A DNA stretch of 64,000 bases from Streptomyces ardesiacus (GCF_003112575.1 NZ_BEWC01000011.1:210850-274849), one strand, 5' to 3'; positions 43,250 through 53,033 are shown, counted from the first letter of the stretch. A program made the numbers and translations. Notes: a model not told the origin generated them from the letters alone.

Positions 43250-44613
43250 CCCGCGCGCCCCCTCCCGCCGACCCGCCCCGACAGCAGCGGCGCCAGCGCC
43301 GTGTCCAACGACTCGCCCGCGGGGCGCCGGAGCACCGGCACCCCGCTGTCCCGCAGGGCGAACCGCATCGCGTCGCGCTCCGCACGCCACAGGCGCAGGC
43401 CCAACGCGCCCGCCTCGTCGCCGGGTTCCACCTGCGGGTCGCCGCTCGGGATCTCCACGACGACCGGACGGCGGCCCCGCGCCTGGAGGTCACGCAGCAC
43501 CGACAGGATCCGCGCGTCGCTGAGCGGCGTGAACACGTACACGAGCGCGCCCTCCGGCAGCGCGGGCGGCGGGACCCGCTCCAGCCCGTCCCCGCCGAAG
43601 CTGCGGTCCTTGCGGACGTCGAGGACGCTCTCGACGATGCGGTAGAACGCCGCGTCCCCGGTGCCCGGCGCGAGCCAGCGGGTGGTGCCGCCGGTCGAGA
43701 CGACCCCCACCCGGTCGTGGGTGCGCAGGTAGGCACGGGTGAGCCCGGCGGCGGCGCGTACCGTCTCGTCCAGCGAGGACAGGCCGGTCACCGGGTCGAG
43801 GACGTCCCCGAACGCGTCGAGCAGCATCACCGTGTCGGCGGCCCGCTCGGCGGCGAACCGGTGCAGTTGCACGGACCCGCGCCGGGTCGTCGACGGCCAG
43901 TGGATGCGCCGCTGCCGCTCCCCGGGAACCCACGGCCCCACCCCGATGACCTCGACGCCCTCCCCGGACTGCGGCGTGGCGTGCTCGCCGAGCCGCTGCG
44001 GCAGCCGCACCGGGATCGGCGTGAACCTCGCCTGCGCGGGGTGCGGGAACACGGACACCTCGGCGGCCTCGACGCGCACGGTGCGGCGCACGGTGCCGCC
44101 GGGGTCGTACACGTCGAGGTCCACGGGGCCGAGCGACCAGCGGCCCCAGGTCAGCGCCGTGTGACGCAGGGTCACCGAGGAGCGGCCGACGACCACGTCG
44201 TCGAGGCGCAGGCCGGGGCCGAGCGTGACCCCGGGGTCGAGGCGTACCGCGTCCCCGTCGTGGGCCACCTCGATGCGGACGGTGACCGTGTCGCCCTCGA
44301 AGCAGCGCCTCGGCTCGACGGTCACCGACGTCTCGACGCGGCGGGCGTGGGCGCGGGGCAGCGCCAGGGCGAGCAGCACCAGCGGCGCCGCCGCGAGCGC
44401 GAGCAGCCACGCCCGGCCAAAGAGCAGCGCGGCGGCCAGCGCCACCGCGGCCACGGTCAGCAGGCGCAGCGTGCGCTCGCCCGGCCGCGGCCCGCCGGGC
44501 GGCGGCGACGGCGGCTGTGCCGGGGAGGTACGGCCCTCCAGCGCGCGCACCACCGCCGCGTTCGGCCGGGGCCGAGGGGCGGCGGCAGCGGGGACCGGCG
44601 CGGGTGGGGTCAC
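43246..44613 (-). CDS. DUF58 domain membrane protein
   Basis: 455 aa. A disordered Pro-rich N-terminus is followed by two membrane segments (about 50-85), a beta-domain, then the DUF58 motif VPGERQRRIHWPSTTRRGSVQLHRF (about 240) and a vWA-like fold with VMLLDAFG. Partner of the MoxR ATPase; MoxR-DUF58 pairs are thought to act in protein or complex maturation. GTG 44613 overlaps the MoxR stop (GTGA). Confidence 0.87.
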   Translation of the reverse strand: MTPPAPVPAAAAPRPRPNAAVVRALEGRTSPAQPPSPPPGGPRPGERTLRLLTVAAVALAAALLFGRAWLLALAAAPLVLLALALPRAHARRVETSVTVEPRRCFEGDTVTVRIEVAHDGDAVRLDPGVTLGPGLRLDDVVVGRSSVTLRHTALTWGRWSLGPVDLDVYDPGGTVRRTVRVEAAEVSVFPHPAQARFTPIPVRLPQRLGEHATPQSGEGVEVIGVGPWVPGERQRRIHWPSTTRRGSVQLHRFAAERAADTVMLLDAFGDVLDPVTGLSSLDETVRAAAGLTRAYLRTHDRVGVVSTGGTTRWLAPGTGDAAFYRIVESVLDVRKDRSFGGDGLERVPPPALPEGALVYVFTPLSDARILSVLRDLQARGRRPVVVEIPSGDPQVEPGDEAGALGLRLWRAERDAMRFALRDSGVPVLRRPAGESLDTALAPLLSGRVGGRGRAG

Positions 44614-45608
44614 GACGGCACCGCGGCCGTACGCCGCGTGGTCGGCGTACCGACGCTGTCGACGATCTCGCGCAGCACGTCGTCCGTGGACGTCTCGCGC
44701 ACCCACATCTCCGGCCGCAGCGACACCCGGTGGGCCAGCGCGGGCACCGCCAGGTCCTTGACGTCCTCCGGGACGACGTAGTCGCGGCCGTCCAGCACGG
44801 CGCGGGCGCGCGCGAGCTGGACCAGGGCGAGTCCGCCGCGCGGCGAGGCGCCGATGCTGATGCGGGGGTGGTCGCGGGTCGCGCCGACGAGCGCGACGGC
44901 GTACTCCAGCAGGTCGTCGTCGATCTCCACCCGCTCCACGACGGCCCGCCAGGCCACCACGTCGTCCGGTCCCGCGAGCGGTTCGAGCACGGCCTCGGGC
45001 GCCGCCCGGTCGATCCGGGCCCGCAGCATCGCCAGCTCCTCCCGGGCGGCCAGGTACCCCATCCGCACCCGCAACTGGAACCGGTCGAGCTGGGCCTCGG
45101 GGAGGGAGTACGTGCCCTCGTACTCCACCGGGTTGGCGGTCGCGATCACCAGGAACGGGTCGGCGAGCGGCCGGGTCGCGCCGTCCACCGTCACCTGCGA
45201 CTCGGCCATCGCCTCCAGCAGCGCCGCCTGCGTCTTGGGCGGCGTCCGGTTGATCTCGTCGGCGAGCAGGAGGTGCGTGAAGACCGGGCCGGGGTGGAAC
45301 ACCATCTCGCCGGTGCGCTGGTCGTACAGCGGCGTGCCGGTGACGTCGGAGGGCAGCAGGTCGGGCGTGAACTGGATGCGGCGGAAGTCCAGGCCGAGCG
45401 TGGTGGCGAAGGAGCGCGCGAGCAGCGTCTTGCCGAGACCCGGCAGGTCCTCGACCAGGACGTGCCCGCCGGCCAGCACGGCCAGCATCACGTGTTCGAG
45501 CGCCTGCGGCTTGCCGACGACGGCACGGCCGATCTCGCGCAGTACGGCACCGGCCTGCTCGCCGACCTGTTCGGCGGTGCGGAGCCCGGGCGTGGAGGCA
45601 GTCGTCAC
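44610..45608 (-). CDS. MoxR family AAA+ ATPase
   Basis: 332-aa AAA+ chaperone-like ATPase. Walker A (PGLGKT) in VEDLPGLGKTLLARSF, Walker B LLLADEINRTPPKTQAALLEAM, sensor 1 ATANPVEYEGTYSLPEAQLDRF. It probably remodels a vWA/DUF58 partner encoded downstream. GTG 45608 overlaps the stop of the preceding small gene. Length and motifs are normal. Confidence 0.92.
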   Translation of the reverse strand: MTTASTPGLRTAEQVGEQAGAVLREIGRAVVGKPQALEHVMLAVLAGGHVLVEDLPGLGKTLLARSFATTLGLDFRRIQFTPDLLPSDVTGTPLYDQRTGEMVFHPGPVFTHLLLADEINRTPPKTQAALLEAMAESQVTVDGATRPLADPFLVIATANPVEYEGTYSLPEAQLDRFQLRVRMGYLAAREELAMLRARIDRAAPEAVLEPLAGPDDVVAWRAVVERVEIDDDLLEYAVALVGATRDHPRISIGASPRGGLALVQLARARAVLDGRDYVVPEDVKDLAVPALAHRVSLRPEMWVRETSTDDVLREIVDSVGTPTTRRTAAVPS

Positions 45609-46186
45609 TTCGCTTCGTCCTTACCTGTACGGGGGTCACGGGGGCGGGGTGTGCCCAGTGCTTCGAGCCGGTCGACGAGACGGCGCAGGACGTCGACGGG
45701 CACCTCGCCCTTGGATCCGGCGCCCGGCGGCACGGGTCCCAGCCACGGCCACAGGTCGGGGCCGATCAACTCGGCCGCCCGCTCGGGCTGGTGCTCCAGG
45801 GACACGTGGTGGTGCTCGGCGAGCACGGCGGCGTAGAGGTGACGCAGCTCGGGCCGGAGCACCGCGCGGTAGTAGGCGGTGCCGTCGGGTCCGGTGGAGG
45901 TGACCACGTTCCGGCGCCACTCGCCCATGCCCGGCACCCGGGTCTGCAACAGCCGCACCTCGTCCCGGTGGCCGGAGTCGAGGGTGCCCGCCCCGACGGC
46001 GTACCGGGCGACCAGCAGGGCCGCGGCGACGAGCAGCGCCACCAGGGCGCCCGCCGCCTCCGGGCCGTCCAGGAGCAGGACGAGCAGGACGCCCGAGCCG
46101 GCGACCGCGCCCGCGAGCGCTCCGAGCCGGCGCAGGGTGAACACGTCCGGTCCCCTGCGCGGGGCTCCTTCCGCGGACCGGTTCAT
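45605..46186 (-). CDS. Hypothetical membrane protein between DUF4129 and MoxR genes
   Basis: 193 aa with two adjacent transmembrane segments (about 23-62) followed by a soluble C-terminal region rich in Glu and His (RHLYAAVLAEHHHVSLEHQPERAAEL). No family recognised. Overlaps both neighbours (ATGA and GTGA), so it is translated as part of the operon. Its length and membrane topology fit a small structural subunit of the MoxR system. Confidence 0.78.
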   Translation of the reverse strand: MNRSAEGAPRRGPDVFTLRRLGALAGAVAGSGVLLVLLLDGPEAAGALVALLVAAALLVARYAVGAGTLDSGHRDEVRLLQTRVPGMGEWRRNVVTSTGPDGTAYYRAVLRPELRHLYAAVLAEHHHVSLEHQPERAAELIGPDLWPWLGPVPPGAGSKGEVPVDVLRRLVDRLEALGTPRPRDPRTGKDEAK

Positions 46187-47187
46187 CGCCGGGCCTCCGG
46201 GGCCGGAGCCGTGCCGGTGTCGGCGCCCGTGTCCGCTCCCGTGTCCGCTCCCGCTCCCGCGTCGCGGAGCAGGGAGGCGATCTCCTCCAGGGCGGCGGCC
46301 GCGGCCTCGCGGTGGGTGCCGTCCATCGGGTGCGAGGAGTAACGGGCCTCGCGGAAGAGGGCGGTGAGGCGCGGAGCGGCCGGGCCCGGGGCGAAGCCCG
46401 CGTCGGCCGCCCGGGTGAGCAGGTCCGCGGGGCTGTCGGAAGCGTGCCGCGGTACGCCGGACGCCACCAGGGCGTCCTCCATCGCGGCGTAACAGGCGAT
46501 GACGGCCGCCCGGGCGTCGTCGTCGGCGCCGGCCAGGGCGCGGCGGCCCGAGTCCACGGCGGACAGCAGCAGCCGCGCGTCGTCGTCCCCCGCCACGGCG
46601 CCCGCCGTGCCGGGGCGCTGCGGCACCCTCAGCCCGAACCGGCGCAGCCGCCGTACGACGGCCACCACGACGAGGACGACGACGACCGCGGCCAGTACGG
46701 CGAGCACGGCGTACACCGGCAGGGCGGAGTGCTCCGAGGGCTCTCGCGGGGGCCGTGGGGGCGGGGGAGTGACGGCGAGGGACGGCAAGGGCGCCGGTTC
46801 CGTCTCGAGGGCCGGCGGCGCACCGGTCGTGCCGCCGCCGGTGGAGAACCGGTGCAGGACGACGGCCAGGACGCCGACGACGCCCGCCGCGGCGAACAGC
46901 AGTCGCGCGGCGGCGTCGCGCAGCCGCTCCTCGCGCGGGGGGAGGGAAAGACGGCCGGCGCCGAACCGGTGGCGGAGATCCCGGACGACCGTCCAGACAC
47001 CGAGCGTCCAGGCCCCGGCCGCGAGGATCGTCACGAAGCCCATCCGGCCGAGCGGTCCCCTGCCCGAGTGCAGCAGCCCCTCCTCGGGCCGCAGCACGAG
47101 CGCGGCGACCGCGAGCGCCGCGACGACTCCGACGGCGACCACCGCCCCCGGCGCCGCGCGGTGTCCGGTCCGCTCCCCGTCCGCCAT
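46183..47187 (-). CDS. DUF4129 domain membrane protein
   Basis: 334 aa: two or three N-terminal membrane segments, a Pro-rich extracytoplasmic loop, a further strong TM (ALPVYAVLAVLAAVVVVLVVV), then a cytoplasmic DUF4129 region with VIACYAAMEDALVASGVPRHASDSPADLL and LFREARYSSHPM. DUF4129 proteins accompany MoxR/DUF58 systems and resemble transglutaminase-associated membrane proteins. The tail ADTGADTG arises from short repeats. ATG 47187 (GTG 47196 is an alternative). First gene of the operon. Confidence 0.85.
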   Translation of the reverse strand: MADGERTGHRAAPGAVVAVGVVAALAVAALVLRPEEGLLHSGRGPLGRMGFVTILAAGAWTLGVWTVVRDLRHRFGAGRLSLPPREERLRDAAARLLFAAAGVVGVLAVVLHRFSTGGGTTGAPPALETEPAPLPSLAVTPPPPRPPREPSEHSALPVYAVLAVLAAVVVVLVVVAVVRRLRRFGLRVPQRPGTAGAVAGDDDARLLLSAVDSGRRALAGADDDARAAVIACYAAMEDALVASGVPRHASDSPADLLTRAADAGFAPGPAAPRLTALFREARYSSHPMDGTHREAAAAALEEIASLLRDAGAGADTGADTGADTGTAPAPEARR

Positions 47188-47412
47188 GCCGTCCACGCCC
47201 CCCCGCCGAACCCGTCGCCCCCGAACGCCTGTTCAGTGCCATCCTGGCACATGTCGCACCCGCCGCCCCAGGGCGAGTCCGCCGCGCGGTGGGTGGCTGC
47301 CGCGGGCAGGGCAAGGGCAGGCGGGCCGGGCCGGTGCGGCGCGGGACGGCGGCGTGCCCCCGTCGGCGTGCTCGCCGTGACGGTGTCACGGGCGTTCCGT
47401 GGTGGCCGTCCG

Positions 47413-48327
47413 TCAGGGTGACGAGGGCGGTGACGCGATCGTCCTGATCACGTCCGGCCCCACCCGGCAGCAGCCCCCGGTCAACCGGGCCCCGGCCGCC
47501 CGCCAGCGACGCACCAGCCGCGGGGTGAACCGCGAACGCCCCCGCCACGCCCGGGCCCGCGGGTCCCAGGTCTCCCCGCTGTTGGGATAGGCGACGACCG
47601 GCTTCCCGGTGACGCGGACGGCGGTCTCGACCGCGCCGGTCACGTCCTCGGGAGCACAGCAGTTGACGCCCACCGCGACCACCTCGTCCGCGTCGGCGGC
47701 CAGGGCGAAGGCCTCCTCCAGCGGCTGACCGGCGCGCGTGCGGTCCCCCGCGACGGTGTACGACAGCCACGCGGGCACGCCCAGCCCGCGCACCGCCCTC
47801 AGCAGCGCCGCCGCCTCGTCGGTGTCCGGGACCGTCTCCAGCGCGAGGACGTCGGGACGGGCCGCGGCCAGGACCTCCAGTCGGGGGCGGTGGAAGCGCT
47901 CCAGTTCGCCCGCGCCGAGGCCGTACCGTCCCCGGTACTCGGAGCCGTCCGCGAGCATCGCCCCGTACGGGCCCGCCGACGCCGCCACCCACAGCCGGCG
48001 GCCCGGCGCTCCCGCCCGCGCACGGCGGGCCGCCTCCCGCGCCGCCTCCACGCTGAGCGCGAGCAGTTCGGCGGCCCGCTCCCCGTCGATGCCGCGCCGG
48101 GCGAAGCCCTCGAAGGTGGCCTGGTAACTGGAGGTGATGGCCACGTCCGCGCCCGCCTCGAAGTAGGCGAGGTGGGCCCGCGTGATCGCCTCGGGGTCCT
48201 CGGCGAGCAGCCGGGCCGACCACAGCTCGTCGCCCAGATCGTGCCCGGCCGCCTCCAACTGGTTGGACAACCCGCCGTCGAGCACGAGCGGGCCCGCGGC
48301 GAGGGCGTCGGCGAAGTCGCTGGTCAT
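47413..48327 (-). CDS. mmuM: Homocysteine S-methyltransferase
   Basis: Zinc enzyme (304 aa) transferring a methyl group, usually from S-methylmethionine, to homocysteine to make methionine. Zn ligands are NCC (C223 or C224 area) and GGCC (C286, C287), in the expected places. The N-terminal LDGGLSNQLEAAGHDL and the ADVAITSSYQAT block are typical. TAGCCT lies 7 nt before the ATG with no Shine-Dalgarno, suggesting a leaderless message. Divergent from the CPBP gene. Confidence 0.92.
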   Translation of the reverse strand: MTSDFADALAAGPLVLDGGLSNQLEAAGHDLGDELWSARLLAEDPEAITRAHLAYFEAGADVAITSSYQATFEGFARRGIDGERAAELLALSVEAAREAARRARAGAPGRRLWVAASAGPYGAMLADGSEYRGRYGLGAGELERFHRPRLEVLAAARPDVLALETVPDTDEAAALLRAVRGLGVPAWLSYTVAGDRTRAGQPLEEAFALAADADEVVAVGVNCCAPEDVTGAVETAVRVTGKPVVAYPNSGETWDPRARAWRGRSRFTPRLVRRWRAAGARLTGGCCRVGPDVIRTIASPPSSP

Positions 48328-48488
48328 GCCTTTGAGGCTACGTCGTCGCCCCGTGCCGGGGCGCCTTGTCCCCCGTGCGAGCTACAGGCAGGTGTCCACC
48401 GTGAGGTGACGATCTCCGGCCGCCCGGTCCGTAGCGTCCTTGTCGTCGCCCGGGGCACCGAAGTCCCGGGCCCGAACGAGGAGTTACC

Positions 48489-49331
48489 GTGAGATTCGTC
48501 TGGCAGTTCCTGGCCGTGCTGGCGGCCTACGCCCTCAGCGGAGCGGCCATCCAGGCGGTGCAGGACAACGACTGGCTCACCCTGGTCGTCGGCCTCACGG
48601 CGTCCGCCCTGATGGTCTTCGTGTACGCCTGGGTGGTACGGCGGACCGAGCGCCGGCAGGCCCTGGACGTGGCCCGGGAGGGCGCCGTCGCCAAGGCCGG
48701 CTGGGGTGTGCTGATCGGCGCCGGGATGTTCGCGGCCGTCATCACGAACCTCTTCACCTCCGGGCACTACGACGTCCACGGGGTGGGCTCGGTGCAGGGC
48801 GCGATCGGACTGGTCGGCTTCATGGCCGGGGCCGCCGTCACGGAGGAGATCGTGTACCGCGGGGTGCTGTTCCGGATCATCGAGGAGCACATCGGCACCT
48901 ACCTCGCGCTGGGTCTGACCGGCCTCGTCTTCGGGCTCTCGCACCTGCTCAACGAGGACGCCACCCTGTGGGGCGCCGTGGCCATCGCCATCGAGGCCGG
49001 GTTCATGCTCGCCGCCGCGTACGCCGCCACCCGCAACCTGTGGCTGACGATCGGCGTGCACTTCGGCTGGAACTTCGCCGCGGGCGGCGTCTTCAGCACC
49101 GTCGTCTCGGGCAACGGCAGCAGCCAGGGCCTGCTGGACGCCACGATGTCGGGACCGAAGCTCCTCACCGGCGGCGACTTCGGCCCCGAGGGCAGCGTGT
49201 ACTCGGTGGGCTTCGGGGCGCTGCTCACGCTGGTGTTCCTGTGGCTGGCGCACCGGCGCGGGAACATCGTGCCGTTCGGCTCCCGGCGGCGTGCCGCGGA
49301 CGTCAACTCCGCCGCTACACTTCCCCGGTGA
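48489..49331 (+). CDS. CPBP family intramembrane metalloprotease
   Basis: Eight-helix membrane protein (280 aa) of the CAAX protease/bacteriocin-processing family. Active-site motifs are E119-E120-x-x-x-R124, H152 (FGLSHL) and H191-F-G-W-N195. GTG 48489 with GAGGAG upstream; a TAGCGT -10-like hexamer lies at about 48431. It is translationally coupled to the sensor kinase (GTGA), so it may process or sense an envelope signal for that system. Substrate unknown. Confidence 0.9.
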   Translation: MRFVWQFLAVLAAYALSGAAIQAVQDNDWLTLVVGLTASALMVFVYAWVVRRTERRQALDVAREGAVAKAGWGVLIGAGMFAAVITNLFTSGHYDVHGVGSVQGAIGLVGFMAGAAVTEEIVYRGVLFRIIEEHIGTYLALGLTGLVFGLSHLLNEDATLWGAVAIAIEAGFMLAAAYAATRNLWLTIGVHFGWNFAAGGVFSTVVSGNGSSQGLLDATMSGPKLLTGGDFGPEGSVYSVGFGALLTLVFLWLAHRRGNIVPFGSRRRAADVNSAATLPR

Positions 49332-50485
49332 TCGATCGCCGAAGGTCCCTGGAGCGGTGGCGCCGCCTCGACGTCACGGTCCGGGACCTCCCGCTCGGGG
49401 TGCTGTTCCTCGTCGGGTCCCTGCTGCCGGCGCTCCGCGGTCACGGCACGGACCTCGGCGGACTGCCGACCCGCCCCGCCGACGCGCTGACCGTCGTGGC
49501 GGCCGCCCTCCAGGGCCTCTCCCTGGCCGTGCGCCGGCGGTGGACACTCGTCTGCCTGGCCCTGGTCTCGCTGGGCTTCGCCCTCGACCAACTGCGCGGC
49601 TACCACCTGTTCGCCGGCACCGCGCTCCCCGTCGCACTGATCAGCGCCGGCGCCTACCTGGAGAAGTACCGGCGCTCGGCACAGGTCGTGGCGACCCTGG
49701 CGTACGTGGGTCTGGCCGTGGGGCTGAACGAGCGCGGAGGCGACGAATCGCCGGTCGAGTACGTGACGTTCTACCTGCTGCTCGCCCTGACGTGGGGCAT
49801 CGGCGCGTGGATGCGCTCCGCCCGCGCCGCGGAGGCCGAGCGCCGCAGCCGGGTCGCCGAGGACGCCCGCAACGCCGAACGGGCGCGCATCGCCCGTGAG
49901 TTGCACGACGTCGTGACCCACCACGTGACCGCGATGGTCGTCCAGTCCGAGGCGGCCCGCTATCTGACCGCCGCCCCGGACCGGCTCGACGAGACGCTGG
50001 CCGCCGTCAGCGACACCGGCCGCCGCGCCATCACCGACCTGCGGCACCTGCTCGACCTGCTCAACCCGGACCACGGCACCGCCGAGCCCCGGACGCCCCC
50101 CGTCGGCCGGGTCCTCACCCTGGTCGAGCAGACGCGCCGGGCCGGACAGCCCGTGGACTTCACCGAGGAGGGCACCCCGGCGACGGCCACCGGAAGCTCC
50201 GACCTCGTGGCCTACCGCGTGGTGCAGGAGGCCCTGACCAACGCCCTCAAGTACGACCACGGCGCCAAGACCTCGGTCCTGGTGCACCACGGAGAAAGAG
50301 AGATCACGGTGGAAGTGGGCACGGACGGCTCCGGCACGGGGGCCGCGTCCCCCGGGGGCAGCGGGCGGGGCCTGGCCGGACTGCGGGAACGCGTCGACGT
50401 CCTGGGCGGCGAGTTCAGCACGGAGCGCCCGACGGGCGGCGGGTTCGTCGTCCGGGCCCGGATACCCGGGGGGAGCGGGGCATGA
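49328..50485 (+). CDS. Sensor histidine kinase (HisKA_3, NarL-type partner)
   Basis: 385 aa with about four to five N-terminal transmembrane segments, a HisKA_3 dimerisation/phospho-acceptor region with H193 in RELHDVVTHHV, and a C-terminal HATPase with EALTNALKYDHG and GRGLAGLRERVDVLGG. GTG 49328 overlaps the protease gene stop and its stop overlaps the regulator (ATGA). It autophosphorylates and passes phosphate to the next protein; the signal is unknown. Confidence 0.93.
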   Translation: MIDRRRSLERWRRLDVTVRDLPLGVLFLVGSLLPALRGHGTDLGGLPTRPADALTVVAAALQGLSLAVRRRWTLVCLALVSLGFALDQLRGYHLFAGTALPVALISAGAYLEKYRRSAQVVATLAYVGLAVGLNERGGDESPVEYVTFYLLLALTWGIGAWMRSARAAEAERRSRVAEDARNAERARIARELHDVVTHHVTAMVVQSEAARYLTAAPDRLDETLAAVSDTGRRAITDLRHLLDLLNPDHGTAEPRTPPVGRVLTLVEQTRRAGQPVDFTEEGTPATATGSSDLVAYRVVQEALTNALKYDHGAKTSVLVHHGEREITVEVGTDGSGTGAASPGGSGRGLAGLRERVDVLGGEFSTERPTGGGFVVRARIPGGSGA

Positions 50486-51141
50486 GCACACCGGTCCGGG
50501 TCGTGATCTGCGACGACCAGGCACTGATCCGCACCGGTCTGGCGACCATCGTCGACGCCCAGCCCGACCTGGAGGTGGTCGGCGAGTGCGGAGACGGGCG
50601 CACCGGGGTCGACCTGGCCCGCGAACTGCGCCCGGACGTCGTGGTGATGGACATCCGCATGCCGGTGCTCGACGGCCTCGAAGCCACCCGCCTGCTGGCC
50701 GGCGCCGGGGTGGAACACCCCGTCAAGGTGCTCGTGGTCACGACGTTCAACCTCGACGAGTACGTCTACGAGGCGCTGCGCGCGGGCGCGAGCGGCTTCC
50801 TGCTCAAGGACGCGCCCCCCGACCGGCTCCTGCACGGCATCCGCACCGTGGCCATGGGCGCGGCGCTCCTCGACCCCGACGTGACCCGCCGCCTCGTGGG
50901 CCGCTACGCCGCCCGCATCCGTCCCGCCGAGGGCACCGCCCGGGACATCCCGCTCACCCCGCGCGAGATGGAGGTCCTGCGGCTGATCGCGGACGGCCTG
51001 TCCAACGGCGAGATCGCCGCGGCCCTCGTGATCAGCCCCGAGACCGTCAAGACCTTCGTCTCCCGCATCCTCACCAAGCTCGACCTGCGCGACCGCGTCC
51101 AGGCGGTCGTCTTCGCCTACCGGCACGGACTGGTGACCTGA
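50482..51141 (+). CDS. NarL/FixJ-type response regulator
   Basis: 219 aa: receiver domain with phospho-acceptor D57 (VVVMDIRMPVLDGLEAT) and Lys in LLKDAPP; C-terminal LuxR helix-turn-helix LTPREMEVLRLIADGLSNGEIAAALVISPETVKTFVSRIL. ATG 50482 overlaps the kinase stop (ATGA). It probably controls the upstream CPBP gene or other targets; no operator was identified. Confidence 0.95.
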   Translation: MSTPVRVVICDDQALIRTGLATIVDAQPDLEVVGECGDGRTGVDLARELRPDVVVMDIRMPVLDGLEATRLLAGAGVEHPVKVLVVTTFNLDEYVYEALRAGASGFLLKDAPPDRLLHGIRTVAMGAALLDPDVTRRLVGRYAARIRPAEGTARDIPLTPREMEVLRLIADGLSNGEIAAALVISPETVKTFVSRILTKLDLRDRVQAVVFAYRHGLVT

Positions 51142-51218
51142 GGCGCGGGGGCGTCGACGGGGTGCCGCCCGGAACACTTCGGCCGGCGCCGAAACGACCG
51201 GCGCCTAGCGTGCGGGAC

Positions 51219-51689
51219 ATGAACGACACGCCCACCGCCACGAGCACTCCCACGCCCGCCGCCGCCGTCACCGGCGCGGTGGACCACGTCCTCGCCCTGG
51301 CCGCCACCTGGACCGCCTGGGACGGGCGGCCCGCGCACGTCGACGGCCGCGTCTACACCCCGCACAAGGCGATCCGGCGGGTCGCCGACCACCTGGTCGA
51401 CCATCTCGCCGAACTGGAGGCCCGGCTGGCGGGGGAGGCGACCGAGCCCGACCACTGGCACGCCTCGACGGTCACCACCGACGCCGACCGGGCCCGCTTC
51501 ACCGACGAGGACCTGGACGAGGCCCGCAGCCGCCTCACCCGGCTCGCCCGGATCTGGGCCCACCGCCTCGACGCGCTCACCGACGAGCAGCTCGACCACT
51601 CGCCCGGCGAGGGCTGGAGCTTCCGCGAACTCGCCGCCCACGTCTCGGAGTCCGTGTACTACGCCGACGCGGTGGGTGACCTGTCGTGA
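51219..51689 (+). CDS. DinB/maleylpyruvate isomerase-like four-helix protein
   Basis: 156 aa, mostly helical, with metal-type histidines: H49 in TPHKAIRRVADHLVDHLAEL and H141 in EGWSFRELAAHVSES, resembling DinB-fold proteins. Function unknown. ATG 51219; TAGCGT lies 7 nt upstream and there is no Shine-Dalgarno, so leaderless. Its stop overlaps the next gene's start (GTGA). Confidence 0.65.
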   Translation: MNDTPTATSTPTPAAAVTGAVDHVLALAATWTAWDGRPAHVDGRVYTPHKAIRRVADHLVDHLAELEARLAGEATEPDHWHASTVTTDADRARFTDEDLDEARSRLTRLARIWAHRLDALTDEQLDHSPGEGWSFRELAAHVSESVYYADAVGDLS

Positions 51690-52438
51690 CCGCGTTCGCC
51701 GCACTCCACCGGCCCGGCGAGCCCCTGCTCCTGCCGTGCGCCTGGGACCACGCCTCCGCGCTCGCCCTCGCCGGACTCGGGTTCCGCGCCGTCGGCACGA
51801 CCAGCCTCGGCGTCGCGGCGGCGGCCGGCCTGCCCGACGGCGCGGCGGCGACCCGGGACGAGACACTGAGGCTGGCCCTCACCCTCGGCTCGGGCCCCTT
51901 CCTGCTCTCCGTCGACATGGAGAGCGGGTTCAGCGACGACCCCGCCGAGGTGGGGGAGCTGGCGCGGCACCTGGCCGCGGTCGGCGCCGTCGGGATCAAC
52001 CTGGAGGACGCCCTGGGGCCGGCGGACCGGCACGCCGCGAAGATCGCCGCGGTACGGCGGGCCGCCCCCGGCCTGTTCGTCAACGCCCGTACGGACACGT
52101 ACTGGTCGGGCGACGGCGACTGGTCCGACACCCTGCGGCGCCTGGACGCCTACCGCGAGGCCGGCGCCGACGGCGTCTTCGTCCCCGGCCTCACCGATCC
52201 CGCCCGCATCGCGTCCCTCACCGCCCGTCTCGACGTCCCCCTCAACGTCCTGCACTCGCCCGCGGGGCCCGCCCTGCCCCACCTGGCCGACCTCGGGGTG
52301 AGCCGCGTCAGCCTCGGCTCGCTCCTGTACCGCAGGGCCCTGGGCGCCGCCCTGGAGACGGCCGCCGGCATCCGGGCGGGCCGGGACCCGGGCGGCCCGG
52401 CGCCCACGTACGACGAGGTGAGCGCGCTGACCGGCTAA
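51686..52438 (+). CDS. Isocitrate lyase/PEP mutase family protein
   Basis: 250-aa TIM-barrel of the ICL/PEPM superfamily. It has the PCAWDHASALALAGLGF opening, the Mg-binding region VDMESGFSDDP, GINLEDALG, VNARTDTYW and DGVFVPG. The catalytic Cys of isocitrate lyases is not present, so it may cleave a C-C or P-C bond of an unknown 2-hydroxy/oxo acid. Overlaps the upstream gene by GTGA; its stop overlaps the convergent TetR stop by 3 nt. Confidence 0.85.
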   Translation: MTAFAALHRPGEPLLLPCAWDHASALALAGLGFRAVGTTSLGVAAAAGLPDGAAATRDETLRLALTLGSGPFLLSVDMESGFSDDPAEVGELARHLAAVGAVGINLEDALGPADRHAAKIAAVRRAAPGLFVNARTDTYWSGDGDWSDTLRRLDAYREAGADGVFVPGLTDPARIASLTARLDVPLNVLHSPAGPALPHLADLGVSRVSLGSLLYRRALGAALETAAGIRAGRDPGGPAPTYDEVSALTG

Positions 52439-53016
52439 CCGCCGCTCCCGTCCCGCGGCCAGTTCTCCAGCGCCACGTGCAGGGCGTCGACCGCCTTGTC
52501 CCAGGACGCCTGGACGGCGCGCGGGGCACCGAAGCTCCCGGAGGCCTCCAGCGCGCAGTACCCGTGGAAGGTGGAGCGCAGCAGGCGTACGGCGTCGGTG
52601 AGGTCGGGTTCGCCCAGGCCGTAGGCGCGCAGCATGCCGTAGGTGATCTCGCCGGTGCGGCGCAGGGCGGGGGAGCCGGCCACCCGGGTCTGGTCGACGC
52701 GGATCTGGGTCGCGGCGTAGCGGCCGGGGTGGCGCAGGGCGTACGCCCGGTAGGCGCCCGCGAAGGCGGCCAGCGCCTCCTTCCCGGCCCGGCCGGCCAC
52801 CGCCTCGGCGATCTCCTCGATCAGCTCGCCGCCGGCCAGCAGCGCCATCCGCTCCCGCAGGTCCCGCAGTCCGCGCACATGCGTGTACAGACTCGCGTCC
52901 TTCACCCCGAGGCGCCGGGCCAGCGCGGAGACGGTCACGGCCTCGAACCCGGTCTCGTCGGCGAGGTCGGCGGCCGCGGCGACGACGCGGTCCGTGGTAA
53001 GGCCCGCTCGGGGCAT
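52435..53016 (-). CDS. TetR family regulator with WHG-type C-terminus
   Basis: 193 aa. The N-terminal TetR helix-turn-helix (VVAAAADLADETGFEAVTVSALARRLGVKDASLYTHV) precedes a ligand-binding region with the WHG-type trait STFHGYCALEASGSFG. GGAAGG lies upstream of ATG 53016. A perfect palindrome 17 nt above the start is a probable operator, so autoregulation is likely. Confidence 0.9.
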   Translation of the reverse strand: MPRAGLTTDRVVAAAADLADETGFEAVTVSALARRLGVKDASLYTHVRGLRDLRERMALLAGGELIEEIAEAVAGRAGKEALAAFAGAYRAYALRHPGRYAATQIRVDQTRVAGSPALRRTGEITYGMLRAYGLGEPDLTDAVRLLRSTFHGYCALEASGSFGAPRAVQASWDKAVDALHVALENWPRDGSGG

Positions 53017-53033
53017 GGGCCACCTTCCTGCAG